Shown piece by piece: positions 18,695 to 27,456 of a DNA stretch of 64,000 nucleotides; the first letter of the stretch is position 1; each line of letters starts with the position of its first letter. The notes beneath the pieces are model-generated. The model saw only the letters and a list, made by a program, of their open reading frames with translations, had not been told where the DNA came from and made no database searches. Location: NCBI RefSeq assembly GCF_003012935.1, contig NZ_PUDR01000003.1, positions 248,001-312,000 of the forward strand, given 5' to 3'. This DNA is from Pannonibacter carbonis (GTDB lineage: Bacteria > Pseudomonadota > Alphaproteobacteria > Rhizobiales > Stappiaceae). The translations under genes and the position numbers were made by a program.

Positions 18695-19777
18695 ATGACG
18701 CTGCTGACCGCTGCCGCCCCAGTTTCCGCCCTTTCGCCGCAGGCTGCCCGCAACCGCACCCAGATCCGCCTCTGGCTCTACGGCATCTGCCTGCTGATCC
18801 TGGCGATGGTGGTGGTGGGCGGTGCGACACGGTTGACCGAGTCGGGTCTCTCCATCACCGAATGGAAGCCGATCCACGGCACCATCCCGCCGCTCAGCGA
18901 GGCGGAATGGCTGGAGGAGTTCGACAAGTACCGCCAGATCCCGCAGTACCAGCTCATCAACAAGGGCATGAGCCTTGATGAGTTCAAGTTCATCTTCTGG
19001 TGGGAATGGGCCCACCGGCAGCTGGGACGCTTCATCGGCATCGCCTACGCCCTGCCGCTGGTCTTCTTCTGGGCGACGGGGAGGATCGAGCGCGGGCTGA
19101 AGCTGCCGCTGCTGTTCGGCCTGTTCCTCGGCGGGCTGCAAGGCGCTGTAGGCTGGTGGATGGTCGCCTCCGGCCTGGTCGAGCGCACGGATGTCAGCCA
19201 GTACCGGCTGGCGACGCATCTGACGCTCGCCTGCATCATCTTCGCTTACGTCTTCTGGATCGCGCGCCGGCTCGCTCCCCATACGGAGGCAACCCCACGC
19301 GACGCGGATCTGCTGCGCCGGGCCGGTTGGCTCGTGCTCGGGCTCGTCTTCTTGCAGATTTTCCTGGGCGGCCTGGTCGCCGGGCTGAACGCTGGCCTTA
19401 CCTTCAACACCTGGCCGCTGATGGACGGGCAGTGGGTGCCGAAGGGGCTTCTGGTCATGGAGCCGGCGTGGAAGAATTTCTTCGAGAATGTCATGACCGT
19501 GCAGTTCCAGCACCGGCTTGGCGCCTATGTGCTGACGATCGCTGCCGTGGCGCTGCTCGTCCTGACGTTGAAGCGCGCGGTTCATCAGGGCCTGCGGGCG
19601 ACCGTGATGCTGCTGACTGCGGTGATCTTCGCCCAGGCGGCCCTCGGCATCACCACCTTGCTGCTGCACGTCCAGCTCGACGTTGCCCTTGCCCATCAGG
19701 CAATGGCTGTCATCGTGCTCGGCATGACAGTGGAATATCTCGTCCGGCTGATGGGCGAGGCATCGGCTCCGGCCTGA
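18695..19777 (+). CDS. ctaA: Heme A synthase
   Basis: A 360-aa eight-helix inner-membrane enzyme that oxidises the C8 methyl of heme O to make heme A for aa3-type cytochrome oxidase. Conserved histidine-bearing segments are present: WWEWAHRQLGRFIGIAYALP, RLATHLTLACIIF, VQFQHRLGAYVLTIA and VALAHQAMAVIV. The amino-terminal GGATRLTESGLSITEWKPIH is characteristic of the alphaproteobacterial/mitochondrial Cox15 type. ATG 18695 is chosen because the upstream extension of the open frame contains no conserved residues; no strong ribosome-binding site precedes it. Confidence 0.96.
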   Translation: MTLLTAAAPVSALSPQAARNRTQIRLWLYGICLLILAMVVVGGATRLTESGLSITEWKPIHGTIPPLSEAEWLEEFDKYRQIPQYQLINKGMSLDEFKFIFWWEWAHRQLGRFIGIAYALPLVFFWATGRIERGLKLPLLFGLFLGGLQGAVGWWMVASGLVERTDVSQYRLATHLTLACIIFAYVFWIARRLAPHTEATPRDADLLRRAGWLVLGLVFLQIFLGGLVAGLNAGLTFNTWPLMDGQWVPKGLLVMEPAWKNFFENVMTVQFQHRLGAYVLTIAAVALLVLTLKRAVHQGLRATVMLLTAVIFAQAALGITTLLLHVQLDVALAHQAMAVIVLGMTVEYLVRLMGEASAPA

Positions 19778-20090
19778 ATCAGTTTCTTAGAATCAGGATG
19801 TGAAGCAACTGACTCGGTTTCTTCGCTTTGACGGCGAAGTGATTCTGAACAAACGGGAAAGCGGACACCAGTCGCACCCGCGAAAACGCCTCCCGGCGCA
19901 GATTTCCCCCTCCGCCGCACTGTCGCAGCCCCTCGCTCCTGCCATAAACCACTACGCCGTCCTGGCCCTGTGCCGGGACCCGCCATGAAGACAGGACCTC
20001 TCCTTGTGTTCGGTGCGACAGGAACAGGTCCCGGCGCAAGGCCGGGACGGCGCGGGGTGTGGATCGGATCGATCAGGGCGCAAACAAAGA
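19778..20090. other. Intergenic region with an inverted repeat pair
   Basis: About 310 bp after ctaA with no gene. It holds two copies of a dispersed repeat in opposite orientation: CCGTCCTGGCCCTGTGCCGG at 19957 onward, and GGTCCCGGCGCAAGGCCGGG at 20028-20047. The same family recurs at 28935 and 29227. No separate ctaA terminator with a T-tract was found. Confidence 0.6.
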
Positions 20091-20122
20091 AAAACCCCGC
20101 CGGATCGCTCCGGCGGGGCTTT
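20091..20122 (-). terminator. Rho-independent terminator of the sulfhydrylase gene
   Basis: Stem CCCCGCCGGA / TCCGGCGGGG with loop TCGC; on the minus strand it is followed by TTTTTCTTTG. It lies about 27 bp beyond the metY stop. In the plus direction the T-tract is only CTTT. Confidence 0.88.
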
Positions 20123-20148
20123 CATGTTTCAGATGAGCCTGGCGACGA

Positions 20149-21438
20149 TCAGCCCGGCAGCTTGGCGAGCGCCTGGTCGAGGTCGGCGATGATGTCGGCG
20201 ACATCCTCGAGACCGATCGACAGGCGCACCACGTCCGGACCGGCGCCGGCGCGCGTCTTCTGCTCGTCAGAGAGCTGGCGATGCGTGGTCGAAGCCGGAT
20301 GGATGATCAGCGAGCGGGTGTCGCCGATGTTGGCCAGATGCGAGAACAGGCTGACACCGGAGACGAGGGCAACGCCCGCGTCATAGCCGCCCTTGACGCC
20401 AAAGGTGAACACCGCGCCGGCTCCCTTCGGGCAGTACTTCTTGAACAGGTCATGGCCCTTGTCGCCCGGCAGGGCGGCGTAGGAGACCCAGGAGACCTTC
20501 GGGTGCTTGGCCAGATGCTGGGCCACCGCGAAGGCGTTGTCGCAGTGGCGCTGCATGCGCAGCGGCAGGGTCTCGATGCCGGTCAGGATCATGAAGGCGT
20601 TGAACGGCGAGATGGCGGGGCCAAGGTCACGCAGGCCAAGCACGCGGCAGGCGATGGCGAAGGAGAAGTTGCCGAAGGTCTCGTGCAGCACCATGCCCTG
20701 GTATTCCGGGCGCGGCGAGGACAGCAGCGGATAGCGGCCGCTGGCCGACCAGTTGAACGTGCCGGCATCGACGATGACGCCGCCCATGGAGTTGCCGTGG
20801 CCGCCCATGAACTTGGTCAGCGAATGCAGCACGATGTCCGCGCCATGCTCGATCGGGCGGATCAGATACGGCGTTGCCAGCGTGTTGTCGACGACGAGCG
20901 GCACGCCCTTCTTCTTGGCGATGGCCGAGATGCCGGCGATGTCGGTGACGATGCCGCCCGGGTTGGCAAGGCTCTCGATGAAGATCGCCTTGGTGGTCTC
21001 GTCAACGGCGGCCTCAAAGGCGGCAAGGTCCGACGGATCGGCCCAGATGACGTTCCAGCCGAAGCTCTTGAACGAGTGATTGAGCTGGTTGATGGAACCG
21101 CCATAGAGTTTGGTCGAGGCAACGATGCTGTCGCCCGGTGTCATCAGCGTGTGGAAGGTCAGGAGCTGCGCAGAGTGGCCGGAGGCGACGGCCAGCGCGG
21201 CGGTGCCACCTTCCAGCGCCGCCACACGCTCTTCCAGAACGGCGGTCGTCGGGTTGGTGATGCGAGTGTAGATGTTGCCGAAGGCCTGCAGCCCGAACAG
21301 CGAGGCCGCGTGGTCGACGTCATCGAACACGAAGGACGCGGTCTGGTAGATCGGCGTCACGCGCGCGCCGGTGGACGGATCCGGCTGGGCGCCTGCATGA
21401 ATCGCCAGCGTCGAAAAGCCCGGGGTTGCATCAGTCAT
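20149..21438 (-). CDS. metY: O-acetylhomoserine aminocarboxypropyltransferase (sulfhydrylase)
   Basis: A 429-aa PLP enzyme of the Cys/Met metabolism family. It makes homocysteine (or methionine) from O-acetylhomoserine and sulfide (or methanethiol). The N-terminal STLAIHAGAQPDPSTGARVT and PIYQTASFVFDD, the cofactor-contacting LYGGSINQLNHSFKSFGW, the VVDNTLATPYLIRP aspartate segment and the Schiff-base lysine in VLHSLTKFMGGHGNSMGG are all present. AGGAACAGGG precedes ATG 21438. The longer length (about 430) favours sulfhydrylase over cystathionine enzymes (about 390). A CoA-binding gene nearby on the same strand is a frequent companion. Confidence 0.93.
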   Translation of the reverse strand: MTDATPGFSTLAIHAGAQPDPSTGARVTPIYQTASFVFDDVDHAASLFGLQAFGNIYTRITNPTTAVLEERVAALEGGTAALAVASGHSAQLLTFHTLMTPGDSIVASTKLYGGSINQLNHSFKSFGWNVIWADPSDLAAFEAAVDETTKAIFIESLANPGGIVTDIAGISAIAKKKGVPLVVDNTLATPYLIRPIEHGADIVLHSLTKFMGGHGNSMGGVIVDAGTFNWSASGRYPLLSSPRPEYQGMVLHETFGNFSFAIACRVLGLRDLGPAISPFNAFMILTGIETLPLRMQRHCDNAFAVAQHLAKHPKVSWVSYAALPGDKGHDLFKKYCPKGAGAVFTFGVKGGYDAGVALVSGVSLFSHLANIGDTRSLIIHPASTTHRQLSDEQKTRAGAGPDVVRLSIGLEDVADIIADLDQALAKLPG

Positions 21439-21633
21439 TCCCTGTTCCTCCAGTGTAATTTGTGCGCAGTGTGGCCTAAGGTGTAGGCAAGGTCAAAGGA
21501 TTGAAGTTCCAAAAGAGGGCCCTTCTGGAGATGCCAATGGTCCGCAGGTGGCAGTTCTTGAACGGTTGTTTTCTCGCCAACTCGGCGGGCCGCGTCAGGC
21601 CCATGTCTTGTGCCTCGGATCAGGAGCGGATGG

Positions 21634-22254
21634 ATGACACGGATGTTCGGTGGAGTTGTTGCACTGCCGGTTCTCAGTTGCGCCTGGCTTGCTGTGGGCG
21701 TTGGGGTGGCGGGTGCAATGTATCCAGGATACAACCACCTGACCCAGTTCATCAGCGAACTTGGCGCAACCGGCTCGCCCGTTGGATCCTGGGTCAACTG
21801 GTGGGTCTTCTTTGCCTGCGAAGTGCCGGTTCTGGTCTTCGTATGGCAGGCTCTCCGCAGGTTGCCGCATAGTGGATTGCTTGTGGCAGGCTTGGTCTTG
21901 CTCGCCCTTTATGCCCTCCTCCTGATGGCGGCGGCGGTCTTTCCCTGTGATTTCGGATGCAGGGCGGATGATCCGACCACTTCGCATCAGATCCATATGC
22001 TGACCGGGGTTTCAGCCTATCTAGCTGGTCTTGCCGGGTTGCTTGCCGTGTCTCTCGGGCTTGGCCGGATGGAGCAACGCATTCCGCGCCTCGCTTTTGT
22101 CCTGCCTGTCGCCAGTGTGCTGTTGTTAGGCGTCAGTGGAACCATGCCGGACTATGCCGGGTTGGGCCAGCGGCTGAACGAAGGCCTGATCTATGCCTGG
22201 ATGATTGCAGTAGCTGTCCGGATCGAGCGGCTGACAACCCCGTCACTTCCTTGA
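21634..22254 (+). CDS. DUF998 family membrane protein
   Basis: A 206-aa integral membrane protein with about six hydrophobic helices. The family signature is clear: MYPGYNHLTQFISELGATGS between helices 1 and 2, then AVFPCDFGCRADDPTTSHQI before helix 4 and MPDYAGLGQRLNE near the end. ATG 21634 has AGGAG seven bases upstream. It is divergent from metY. The biochemical role of DUF998 proteins is unknown; they are related to frpC-associated and other predicted multi-helix proteins. Confidence 0.87.
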   Translation: MTRMFGGVVALPVLSCAWLAVGVGVAGAMYPGYNHLTQFISELGATGSPVGSWVNWWVFFACEVPVLVFVWQALRRLPHSGLLVAGLVLLALYALLLMAAAVFPCDFGCRADDPTTSHQIHMLTGVSAYLAGLAGLLAVSLGLGRMEQRIPRLAFVLPVASVLLLGVSGTMPDYAGLGQRLNEGLIYAWMIAVAVRIERLTTPSLP

Positions 22255-22262
22255 CGGGGTTT
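22236..22262. terminator. Convergent terminator overlapping a stop codon
   Basis: AACCCCGTCA and TGACGGGGTT form a 10-bp stem with loop CTTCCT; the DUF998 gene stop lies in it. It separates this gene from the convergent CoA-binding gene. Confidence 0.75.
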
Positions 22263-22273
22263 GGTTCGGCCTG

Positions 22274-22807
22274 TCAATCGGACTTGCCGGATCCGGACAG
22301 TCCGCGATGCTGGAACCCGTCGGTCAGCACCGGGCGCTTGGAGGAGAGGCTGCGCGAGTTGACGCCCATCCAGCCGATCTCGCCGGAGAGCCGGCCATAT
22401 TCGATCTTCGGGCAGCGGTTCATGATCACGGTGAGGCCGGCGGCCTCGGCCTTGGCTGCAGCGTCCGCATGCTCGACGCCGAGCTGCATCCAGATGACCT
22501 TGGGAAGCGAGGGCAGGCCAAGAGCCTCCTCGACGATGCCCGGTACCGCATCCGACGCGCGGAAGATGTCGACCATGTCGATGGCGGCGGGGATATCAGA
22601 CAGGCGTCCGTGCACCGGCCGGCCGAGCAGTTCCTTGCCGGCAAGGCCCGGATTGACCGGCCAGACCTCATACCCTTTCGACAGCAGGTACTTGAGGACG
22701 AAGTAGGATGGCCGGACAGTATTGGCACTGGCGCCTAGCATCGCGACGGTCCTCACACTGTTGAGGATGCCGCGCATATCCACATCGGAGAAACTATCGT
22801 GGGTCAT
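22274..22807 (-). CDS. CoA-binding domain protein (YccU type)
   Basis: A 177-aa Rossmann-fold protein of the CoA_binding_2 family. The nucleotide-binding VRTVAMLGASANTVRPSYFV begins the domain, followed by LLSKGYEVWPVNPGLAGKEL and the VIWMQLGVEHADAAAKAEAA segment, with VIMNRCPKIEYGRLSGEIGW at the C-terminus, the conserved ending of this family. It has no catalytic module, unlike acyl-CoA synthetases with a similar domain. Its regular location near O-acetylhomoserine sulfhydrylase genes suggests a sulfur or methionine link, but that is inference from context. Confidence 0.9.
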   Translation of the reverse strand: MTHDSFSDVDMRGILNSVRTVAMLGASANTVRPSYFVLKYLLSKGYEVWPVNPGLAGKELLGRPVHGRLSDIPAAIDMVDIFRASDAVPGIVEEALGLPSLPKVIWMQLGVEHADAAAKAEAAGLTVIMNRCPKIEYGRLSGEIGWMGVNSRSLSSKRPVLTDGFQHRGLSGSGKSD

Positions 22808-22820
22808 GTGAGCATTCTAG

Positions 22821-23693
22821 TCAATTGGAGCCAGGTTTGATGTTGCTGCTGGCGCTGGGCTGCAAAAGGCAGGATGTGCCAAGTTCGAGGCCTTGCCGGT
22901 GCGCGATCAGGAAAGTGAGAATGTCATTTGCACCTACACTGCGGGCAATCTCCTCCGCAGCAAAATCCTTGATGCCATCCACTTGGACAAGATAGTCGGC
23001 ACCGGCTCCGATTAGTCGTTTTACCATGTCCGTCTTGCGGTTGGCGATGGCAATGAGCAGTGGGGTGTAACCGGAGGCGGCCCTGCGTTCCTCAAGATTG
23101 ACTTCCGGCATTCGCGCCAGCGTATCACACCAGATCTCGCCCAGTCCGCCAGCAGCTGCCGCGCCGGCGGCCGTTGCCGGATAGTTTGGGCCGTGCCCCG
23201 TCTGAAGGCGGTAGTTGATATCGAAATCCGGCTTGCGTTTCAAAATGTCGAGGATGACGAATGTAGCTGTTCGGTAACCTTGGTAGGCATCGGTGTTGCC
23301 TGCAACACCGGCTGTGTTGCGCAGGAAATAGGTCAGGTCCGTGTTTTGTCTTGGGCCGGTTTCGCGCCAGCGGTACCGCTCGTCCTGCATGATTGTGGAA
23401 ATTGTCGCAAGACACGCATTTTGGTAGCTCAGATCAAACGCGACAATGGCCTTGAGCAATCGCGCCATGGCGAGTTGAACAGGTGTCAGCGTCGCAGGGT
23501 AGGCGTTGATGTCAAAACTACGGTCATTGGTCAGAAGGGCCTTGACCTGCGGAGCGGAGCATGCCGTTGCAAAGACGCCGAGCTTAATGACAGGGTCCTT
23601 TGAGAACTCTGCCCTACTTGGCGGGGCATCCGCTCGTGCAGATCCGACCCCGATGCCGAGACAGATTGCGAGCAAGAGAATTGATCTTTTCAT
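22821..23693 (-). CDS. Hypothetical periplasmic protein with ankyrin-like repeats
   Basis: A 290-aa protein with a Sec signal peptide (MKRSILLLAICLGIGVGSARADA). The start at 23693 is preferred over an upstream TTG. The C-terminal part carries one good ankyrin unit, SGYTPLLIAIANRKTDMVKR plus LIGAGADYL, and weaker flanking helices (VKALLTNDRSFDINAYPATL; ILKRKPDFDINYRLQTG). Four cysteines in the mature protein could pair in the periplasm. It ends 13 bp before the start region of the CoA-binding gene on the same strand. GC content looks lower than in the neighbours, and I recognise no close family. A periplasmic protein-binding role is only a guess. Confidence 0.75.
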   Translation of the reverse strand: MKRSILLLAICLGIGVGSARADAPPSRAEFSKDPVIKLGVFATACSAPQVKALLTNDRSFDINAYPATLTPVQLAMARLLKAIVAFDLSYQNACLATISTIMQDERYRWRETGPRQNTDLTYFLRNTAGVAGNTDAYQGYRTATFVILDILKRKPDFDINYRLQTGHGPNYPATAAGAAAAGGLGEIWCDTLARMPEVNLEERRAASGYTPLLIAIANRKTDMVKRLIGAGADYLVQVDGIKDFAAEEIARSVGANDILTFLIAHRQGLELGTSCLLQPSASSNIKPGSN

Positions 23694-24224
23694 GGTATCC
23701 CCCAATATTTTCTTCGAAAAGCCGCAATAGTTCCTGCAACTTTAGCGACTGGGGAGCTCAATACAAGGCTAAATGCCTCTGGGTGAGCTAGGGAGCATAT
23801 TGCGAAGAACGGCGTGTGCAGAATTCGCCCGCTCAGATGCGGGTCCGTGACCTGATCCAATGCTCTGTAAATGCTTGCAGGTTACAAGGTTGCTGCCGGT
23901 GAGCGAACGGATCACAGCCTCGGATATCTGGCCCCGCAGGATTGCTGTTTTCATTGACCATCGTCACAGGCTTTTCGGCTCCTTGAGCCGGGCTGGCCGA
24001 TACCGCTGCAAGGACGGGAGCGCCTCGTTCCAGGTTGCGAAGACAGGCGTCGCCTCAACGGCGAGTGTAGCCTCGTCGCGAATGACAGTGGCGGCCGGCT
24101 GCAACGCGCTCTACCGCAAGAGGTGGGGCGGGGTGGCATGAAAGGAGATGTCCGTGCCCGGCTTTGAGCCGGATCTGGCGGGAGGGGGAAATGTCCCGCC
24201 AGCGCGGCCATCATGGATGCCGCC
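23694..24224. other. Intergenic region, no gene recognised
   Basis: About 530 bp. Short overlapping frames on both strands (for example 23860-24141 plus, 23951-24286 minus) have arginine/serine-rich, shadow-like translations and no ribosome-binding sites. A stem CTGGCGGGA / TCCCGCCAG at 24175-24202 may end the enoyl-CoA hydratase transcript but has no T-tract. Confidence 0.5.
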
Positions 24225-25049
24225 TCACTCCCCGCGCCACTTGGGCGCGCGCTTCTGCAGGAAGGCGTTGATGCCTTCCTCTGCATCTCGGGCGAGCATG
24301 TTCTCCACCATCACCGAGGCGGCATAGTCATAGGCCTCATCCAGCGGCATCTCGATCTGGCGGTAGAAGGCCTCCTTGCCGATCTTCAGCGTCAGCGGTG
24401 ACTTCGACGCGATCACCTCGGCATATTTCTGGACCACCTGTTCGAGATAGTCGGCCGGAATGATGCGGTTGATCAGGCCGAAGGACTTTGCGGTCGAGGC
24501 GTCGATGGATTCGCCCGTCAGCAGCATTTCCATGGCCTGCTTCGGAGACGCGTTGAGGCTGACGGCCACCATGGGCGTGGAGCAGAACAGGCCGATATTG
24601 ACCCCCGGCGTGCAGAAGGTGGCCGTGTCGGTGGCCAGCGCCAGGTCGCAGGAGGCAACCAGCTGGCAACCGGCGGCGGTGGCGACACCCGTGACCACGG
24701 CAATCACCGGCTTCGGCAGGCGGACGATCTGCTGCATCAGATCCGAGCACTGGCGCATGATCGCCTCATAGGTCGCGCGGCCCCGGTCGGCTTCGGCGCG
24801 CGCGGCCGTCAGTTCCTTGAGGTCATGCCCGGCGCAGAACACCTTGCCCTCGGCACCAAGCAGGATCACCCGCACCGCCGGGTCCAGTTCGGCCAGGGTC
24901 AGCTCGGCAGCCAGCGCGCTCATCATCTCCCGCGACAGCGCGTTCATCTTCTCCGGCCGCTGCAGCACCAGGCGCAGCACGCCATTGTGCAGCAGCTTGC
25001 CGATGAGCGGGCGGGTTTCGGCTGCGATCTCAGGGCTTGAGGCGGACAT
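24225..25049 (-). CDS. Enoyl-CoA hydratase/isomerase family protein, ECHDC3 type
   Basis: A 274-aa crotonase-fold protein. The acyl-CoA-binding loop and oxyanion hole are recognisable in MNALSREMM, VFCAGHDLKEL and VTGVATAAGCQLVASCDLAL. Both glutamates that catalyse hydration in classical enoyl-CoA hydratase are replaced: the GGGCE site reads AAGCQ, and the QPE site reads TPGVNIGLFCSTP. That combination is typical of the ECHDC3 subgroup, so true hydratase activity is doubtful and an isomerase, thioesterase-like or unknown CoA-ester role is more likely. It appears to be a single-gene unit. Confidence 0.88.
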   Translation of the reverse strand: MSASSPEIAAETRPLIGKLLHNGVLRLVLQRPEKMNALSREMMSALAAELTLAELDPAVRVILLGAEGKVFCAGHDLKELTAARAEADRGRATYEAIMRQCSDLMQQIVRLPKPVIAVVTGVATAAGCQLVASCDLALATDTATFCTPGVNIGLFCSTPMVAVSLNASPKQAMEMLLTGESIDASTAKSFGLINRIIPADYLEQVVQKYAEVIASKSPLTLKIGKEAFYRQIEMPLDEAYDYAASVMVENMLARDAEEGINAFLQKRAPKWRGE

Positions 25050-25130
25050 GCGGGGCTCCGGTCTGGACTGTCATGGCGACGGTTGTACCCCAGACCGGCC
25101 GTCTCGCAAATCAGGCGTTCGGCGATGGCT

Positions 25131-26105
25131 TCATTGCGCCGGCTTTGCCGCCAGCCAGGGCGTTTCGGCGCTCCAGAAGATGATGTTCACGCCGAGATAG
25201 TCGCTGGCGAAGCTCTCGAACTCGGCCCGGGTGAAGCGCTTCTTCGTCTCCGGGTTGATGTAGGCGAGCGTCGGCTCCTGGATCGCCATGGCCACCAGCG
25301 GGAGCTTGCCCCGGAAGGAATGGAAGAACGGATAGGCATTCTTCATCTGCCCCTTGCGCCAGGGCACGATGTCCGGCCCGCCGAGGCCGATGCGGTTCTC
25401 CGCCGCAAAGGCGAACACCCGTTCCATGTACTTGCGGTCGTTGTTCCATTCGCAAGGCCAGAAGTTGACGTATTGCACCACCGCCGATGTGGCGAAGGCC
25501 TTGCGCGCCGCACCCATCGTGTCGAGTGTGGCGCTGAAATAGGCATCGCAGGAAAAGCCCGTCGCCGGGTCCTTGGCGTTCACCTCCACAGCCGTCTCCG
25601 GCAGGTTGAGCCCGGCGATCTGGCCGTCGAACCGCTGCCCAAGGGCGGCCAGCAGCGCCTGGAAGCGGCTTCTCAGCGCCGGGTTCCATTGCCGCGCGGC
25701 CCAGCCTTCCTGCACCAGCTTCTTCGCCTCGAGATCCTGATACTGCGGCACCAGCCCGCCCTCATAGACCGGATCGGTCAGGATATAGTCCGGCAGGTTG
25801 CGGGCCTCGGTCGAGAAGAACCGGTCCTGGATCTGGATGAACAACTGCTTGCCGGCGGCCCGGGCCAGCGCCAGATCAGCTTCGATGGCGCTGAAGTCGT
25901 ATTGGCCCTTCTGTGGTTCGAGGCGCCGCCAGTTGTAGATCACCTGCACGCCGGAGATCTCGGGCCGGGCGAGCAGGGCGGTCTGGGCCTCAAGTTCACC
26001 AGCAGACGTATAGAGATAATGCGTCAGCGGCGCGGCGCCTGCGGTCGAGGTCGCAGCCGTGAGACTGGCAAGGGCAAGGGTGAGGCAACGGGCAAGGGAA
26101 AGCAT
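25131..26105 (-). CDS. Secreted glycoside-hydrolase-like TIM-barrel protein
   Basis: A 324-aa exported protein. MLSLARCLTLALASLTAATS with an AGAAP cleavage region is a Sec signal peptide; the open frame begins upstream at 26180, but 26105 fits the signal. The mature part looks like a beta/alpha barrel of glycosidase type: VQVIYNWRRLEPQKGQYDFS (the strand-2/3 element seen in GH42/GH5-like barrels), LARAAGKQLFIQIQDRF, a candidate acid in GLNLPETAVEVN, and a second candidate in VAMAIQEPTLAYINPE. No exact family is recognised and the substrate is unknown. Confidence 0.75.
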   Translation of the reverse strand: MLSLARCLTLALASLTAATSTAGAAPLTHYLYTSAGELEAQTALLARPEISGVQVIYNWRRLEPQKGQYDFSAIEADLALARAAGKQLFIQIQDRFFSTEARNLPDYILTDPVYEGGLVPQYQDLEAKKLVQEGWAARQWNPALRSRFQALLAALGQRFDGQIAGLNLPETAVEVNAKDPATGFSCDAYFSATLDTMGAARKAFATSAVVQYVNFWPCEWNNDRKYMERVFAFAAENRIGLGGPDIVPWRKGQMKNAYPFFHSFRGKLPLVAMAIQEPTLAYINPETKKRFTRAEFESFASDYLGVNIIFWSAETPWLAAKPAQ

Positions 26106-26359
26106 CGGCAAGGTCTTCCTGTCAAATGAGGCTGGAGGCGTGAAAGCCTCCCGCTCCAGCCTGGCCGGTATGATCGGCAAATGGGATGACAGTGAGGCAG
26201 TCCGGCAAAGGGCGATGTTTCAGCCAAATCAATAGATTAAAATGGGAACATGACCCATCTTCCAAGCCGCGCCGCCACTCTTGTGCCTTGATTGCCGGCG
26301 GCAGCTCGGCTTGTCTGGAGTAAAGCGCCGCGGATGGGCCGGCCGGGGGGGAGACAGCA

Positions 26360-26791
26360 ATGCAGCCAGTCATGAGCGTCGCGGAGGTGGAGGCCTTTCT
26401 TGCCCGCGAGTTTCCGCAGATCCATCTGGATGGCCCGGTCTACCGGGTGGAGAGCCTTGAGCCCGGCGTCGCCGTGATGCGCTTTACCGCCAGCGAGCGC
26501 CACCTGCGGCCCGGCGGCACGGTGTCCGGCCCCGCGATGATGGCGCTGGCCGATCTTGCCGCCTATGTGGTGATCCTTGGCCACATCGGCCCGGTGGCGC
26601 TGGCGGTGACGACAAACCTCAATATCAACTTCCTCAGAAAGCCCGCGCCGGGCGATCTCATCGCCACCTGCCGCCTCATGAAACTCGGCAAGCGGCTCGC
26701 CGTCATCGACTGCGCCATTGCCGGAGAGGGCGAGGCGGAGCTGGCCGCCCACGCAACCGCGACCTATTCCGTACCGCCGGAACGGGGCTGA
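26360..26791 (+). CDS. PaaI-family thioesterase (hotdog fold)
   Basis: A 143-aa hotdog-fold protein that probably cleaves acyl-CoA or aryl-CoA esters. The core follows the PaaI/YiiD pattern: RHLRPGGTVSGPAMMALADL (active-site helix region with GG-VSGP and ALAD), AVTTNLNINFLRKPAPGDLI and the final ATATYSVP strand. The start could be M1 at 26360 or M5 at 26372. It stands alone between the divergent glycosidase-like gene and rplM. Confidence 0.88.
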   Translation: MQPVMSVAEVEAFLAREFPQIHLDGPVYRVESLEPGVAVMRFTASERHLRPGGTVSGPAMMALADLAAYVVILGHIGPVALAVTTNLNINFLRKPAPGDLIATCRLMKLGKRLAVIDCAIAGEGEAELAAHATATYSVPPERG

Positions 26792-26869
26792 AAATACGGT
26801 ATTCTGTTACCGTTTTTGCAAGTCATTGAAATATAACGCGTTTTAAACTGGCGTTGCAAATGTTTGATC

Positions 26870-26898
26870 TTGACGTTTTGCCGGTGAGCGCGTATCAC
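26870..26898 (+). promoter_or_regulatory. rplM-rpsI promoter
   Basis: TTGACG at 26870-26875, a 17-bp spacer, and TATCAC at 26893-26898, preceded by an A/T-rich upstream stretch resembling an UP element. The leader to rplM is about 85 nt and contains GGTGGTGCGAG and GTTGTCACC, which could pair and serve in autogenous control; that pairing is only a suggestion. Confidence 0.7.
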
Positions 26899-26989
26899 CC
26901 CGCTCGAACACACGGTGGTGCGAGATCGGGGGATTCCCCGGCGCGTTGTCACCGGTCTGGTTTCACCGATCAATCATGGATCATCACAA

Positions 26990-27454
26990 ATGAAGACCTT
27001 CTCTGCCAAGCCGGCTGAGGTCGAAAAGAAGTGGATCTTGATCGACGCGGAAGGCATGGTTGTGGGCCGTCTGGCTGCCTACATCGCCAGCCATCTGCGC
27101 GGCAAGCATCTGCCGACCTTCACGCCCCACGTCGATTGCGGCGACAACATCATCGTTGTCAACGCTGACAAGGTGGTGCTGACCGGCCGCAAGTACGAAA
27201 ACAAGAAGTACTACTGGCACACCGGCCACCCGGGCGGCATCAAGGAGCGCACCGCGCGCACCATTCTCGAAGGCCGCTTCCCGGAGCGCGTTCTCGAGAA
27301 GGCCGTCGAGCGCATGATGCCGGGCGGCCCGCTGTCCCGCCGCCAGCTGAAGAACCTCAAGGTTTACGCTGGCCCGACCCATCCGCATGAAGCCCAGACG
27401 CCGGCCACCGTCGACGTCAAGAGCCTCAACGACAAGAACGCGAAGAGGGCTTGA
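26990..27454 (+). CDS. rplM: 50S ribosomal protein L13
   Basis: A 154-aa ribosomal protein needed early in large-subunit assembly. The sequence begins [20 protein letters not shown] and carries the L13 signature [28 protein letters not shown], and [20 protein letters not shown] with [11 protein letters not shown]. The open frame starts earlier (26915), but 26990 is the conserved start. It is followed immediately by rpsI, the universal partner of rplM. Confidence 0.98.
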   Translation: MKTFSAKPAEVEKKWILIDAEGMVVGRLAAYIASHLRGKHLPTFTPHVDCGDNIIVVNADKVVLTGRKYENKKYYWHTGHPGGIKERTARTILEGRFPERVLEKAVERMMPGGPLSRRQLKNLKVYAGPTHPHEAQTPATVDVKSLNDKNAKRA

Positions 27455-27456
27455 GC

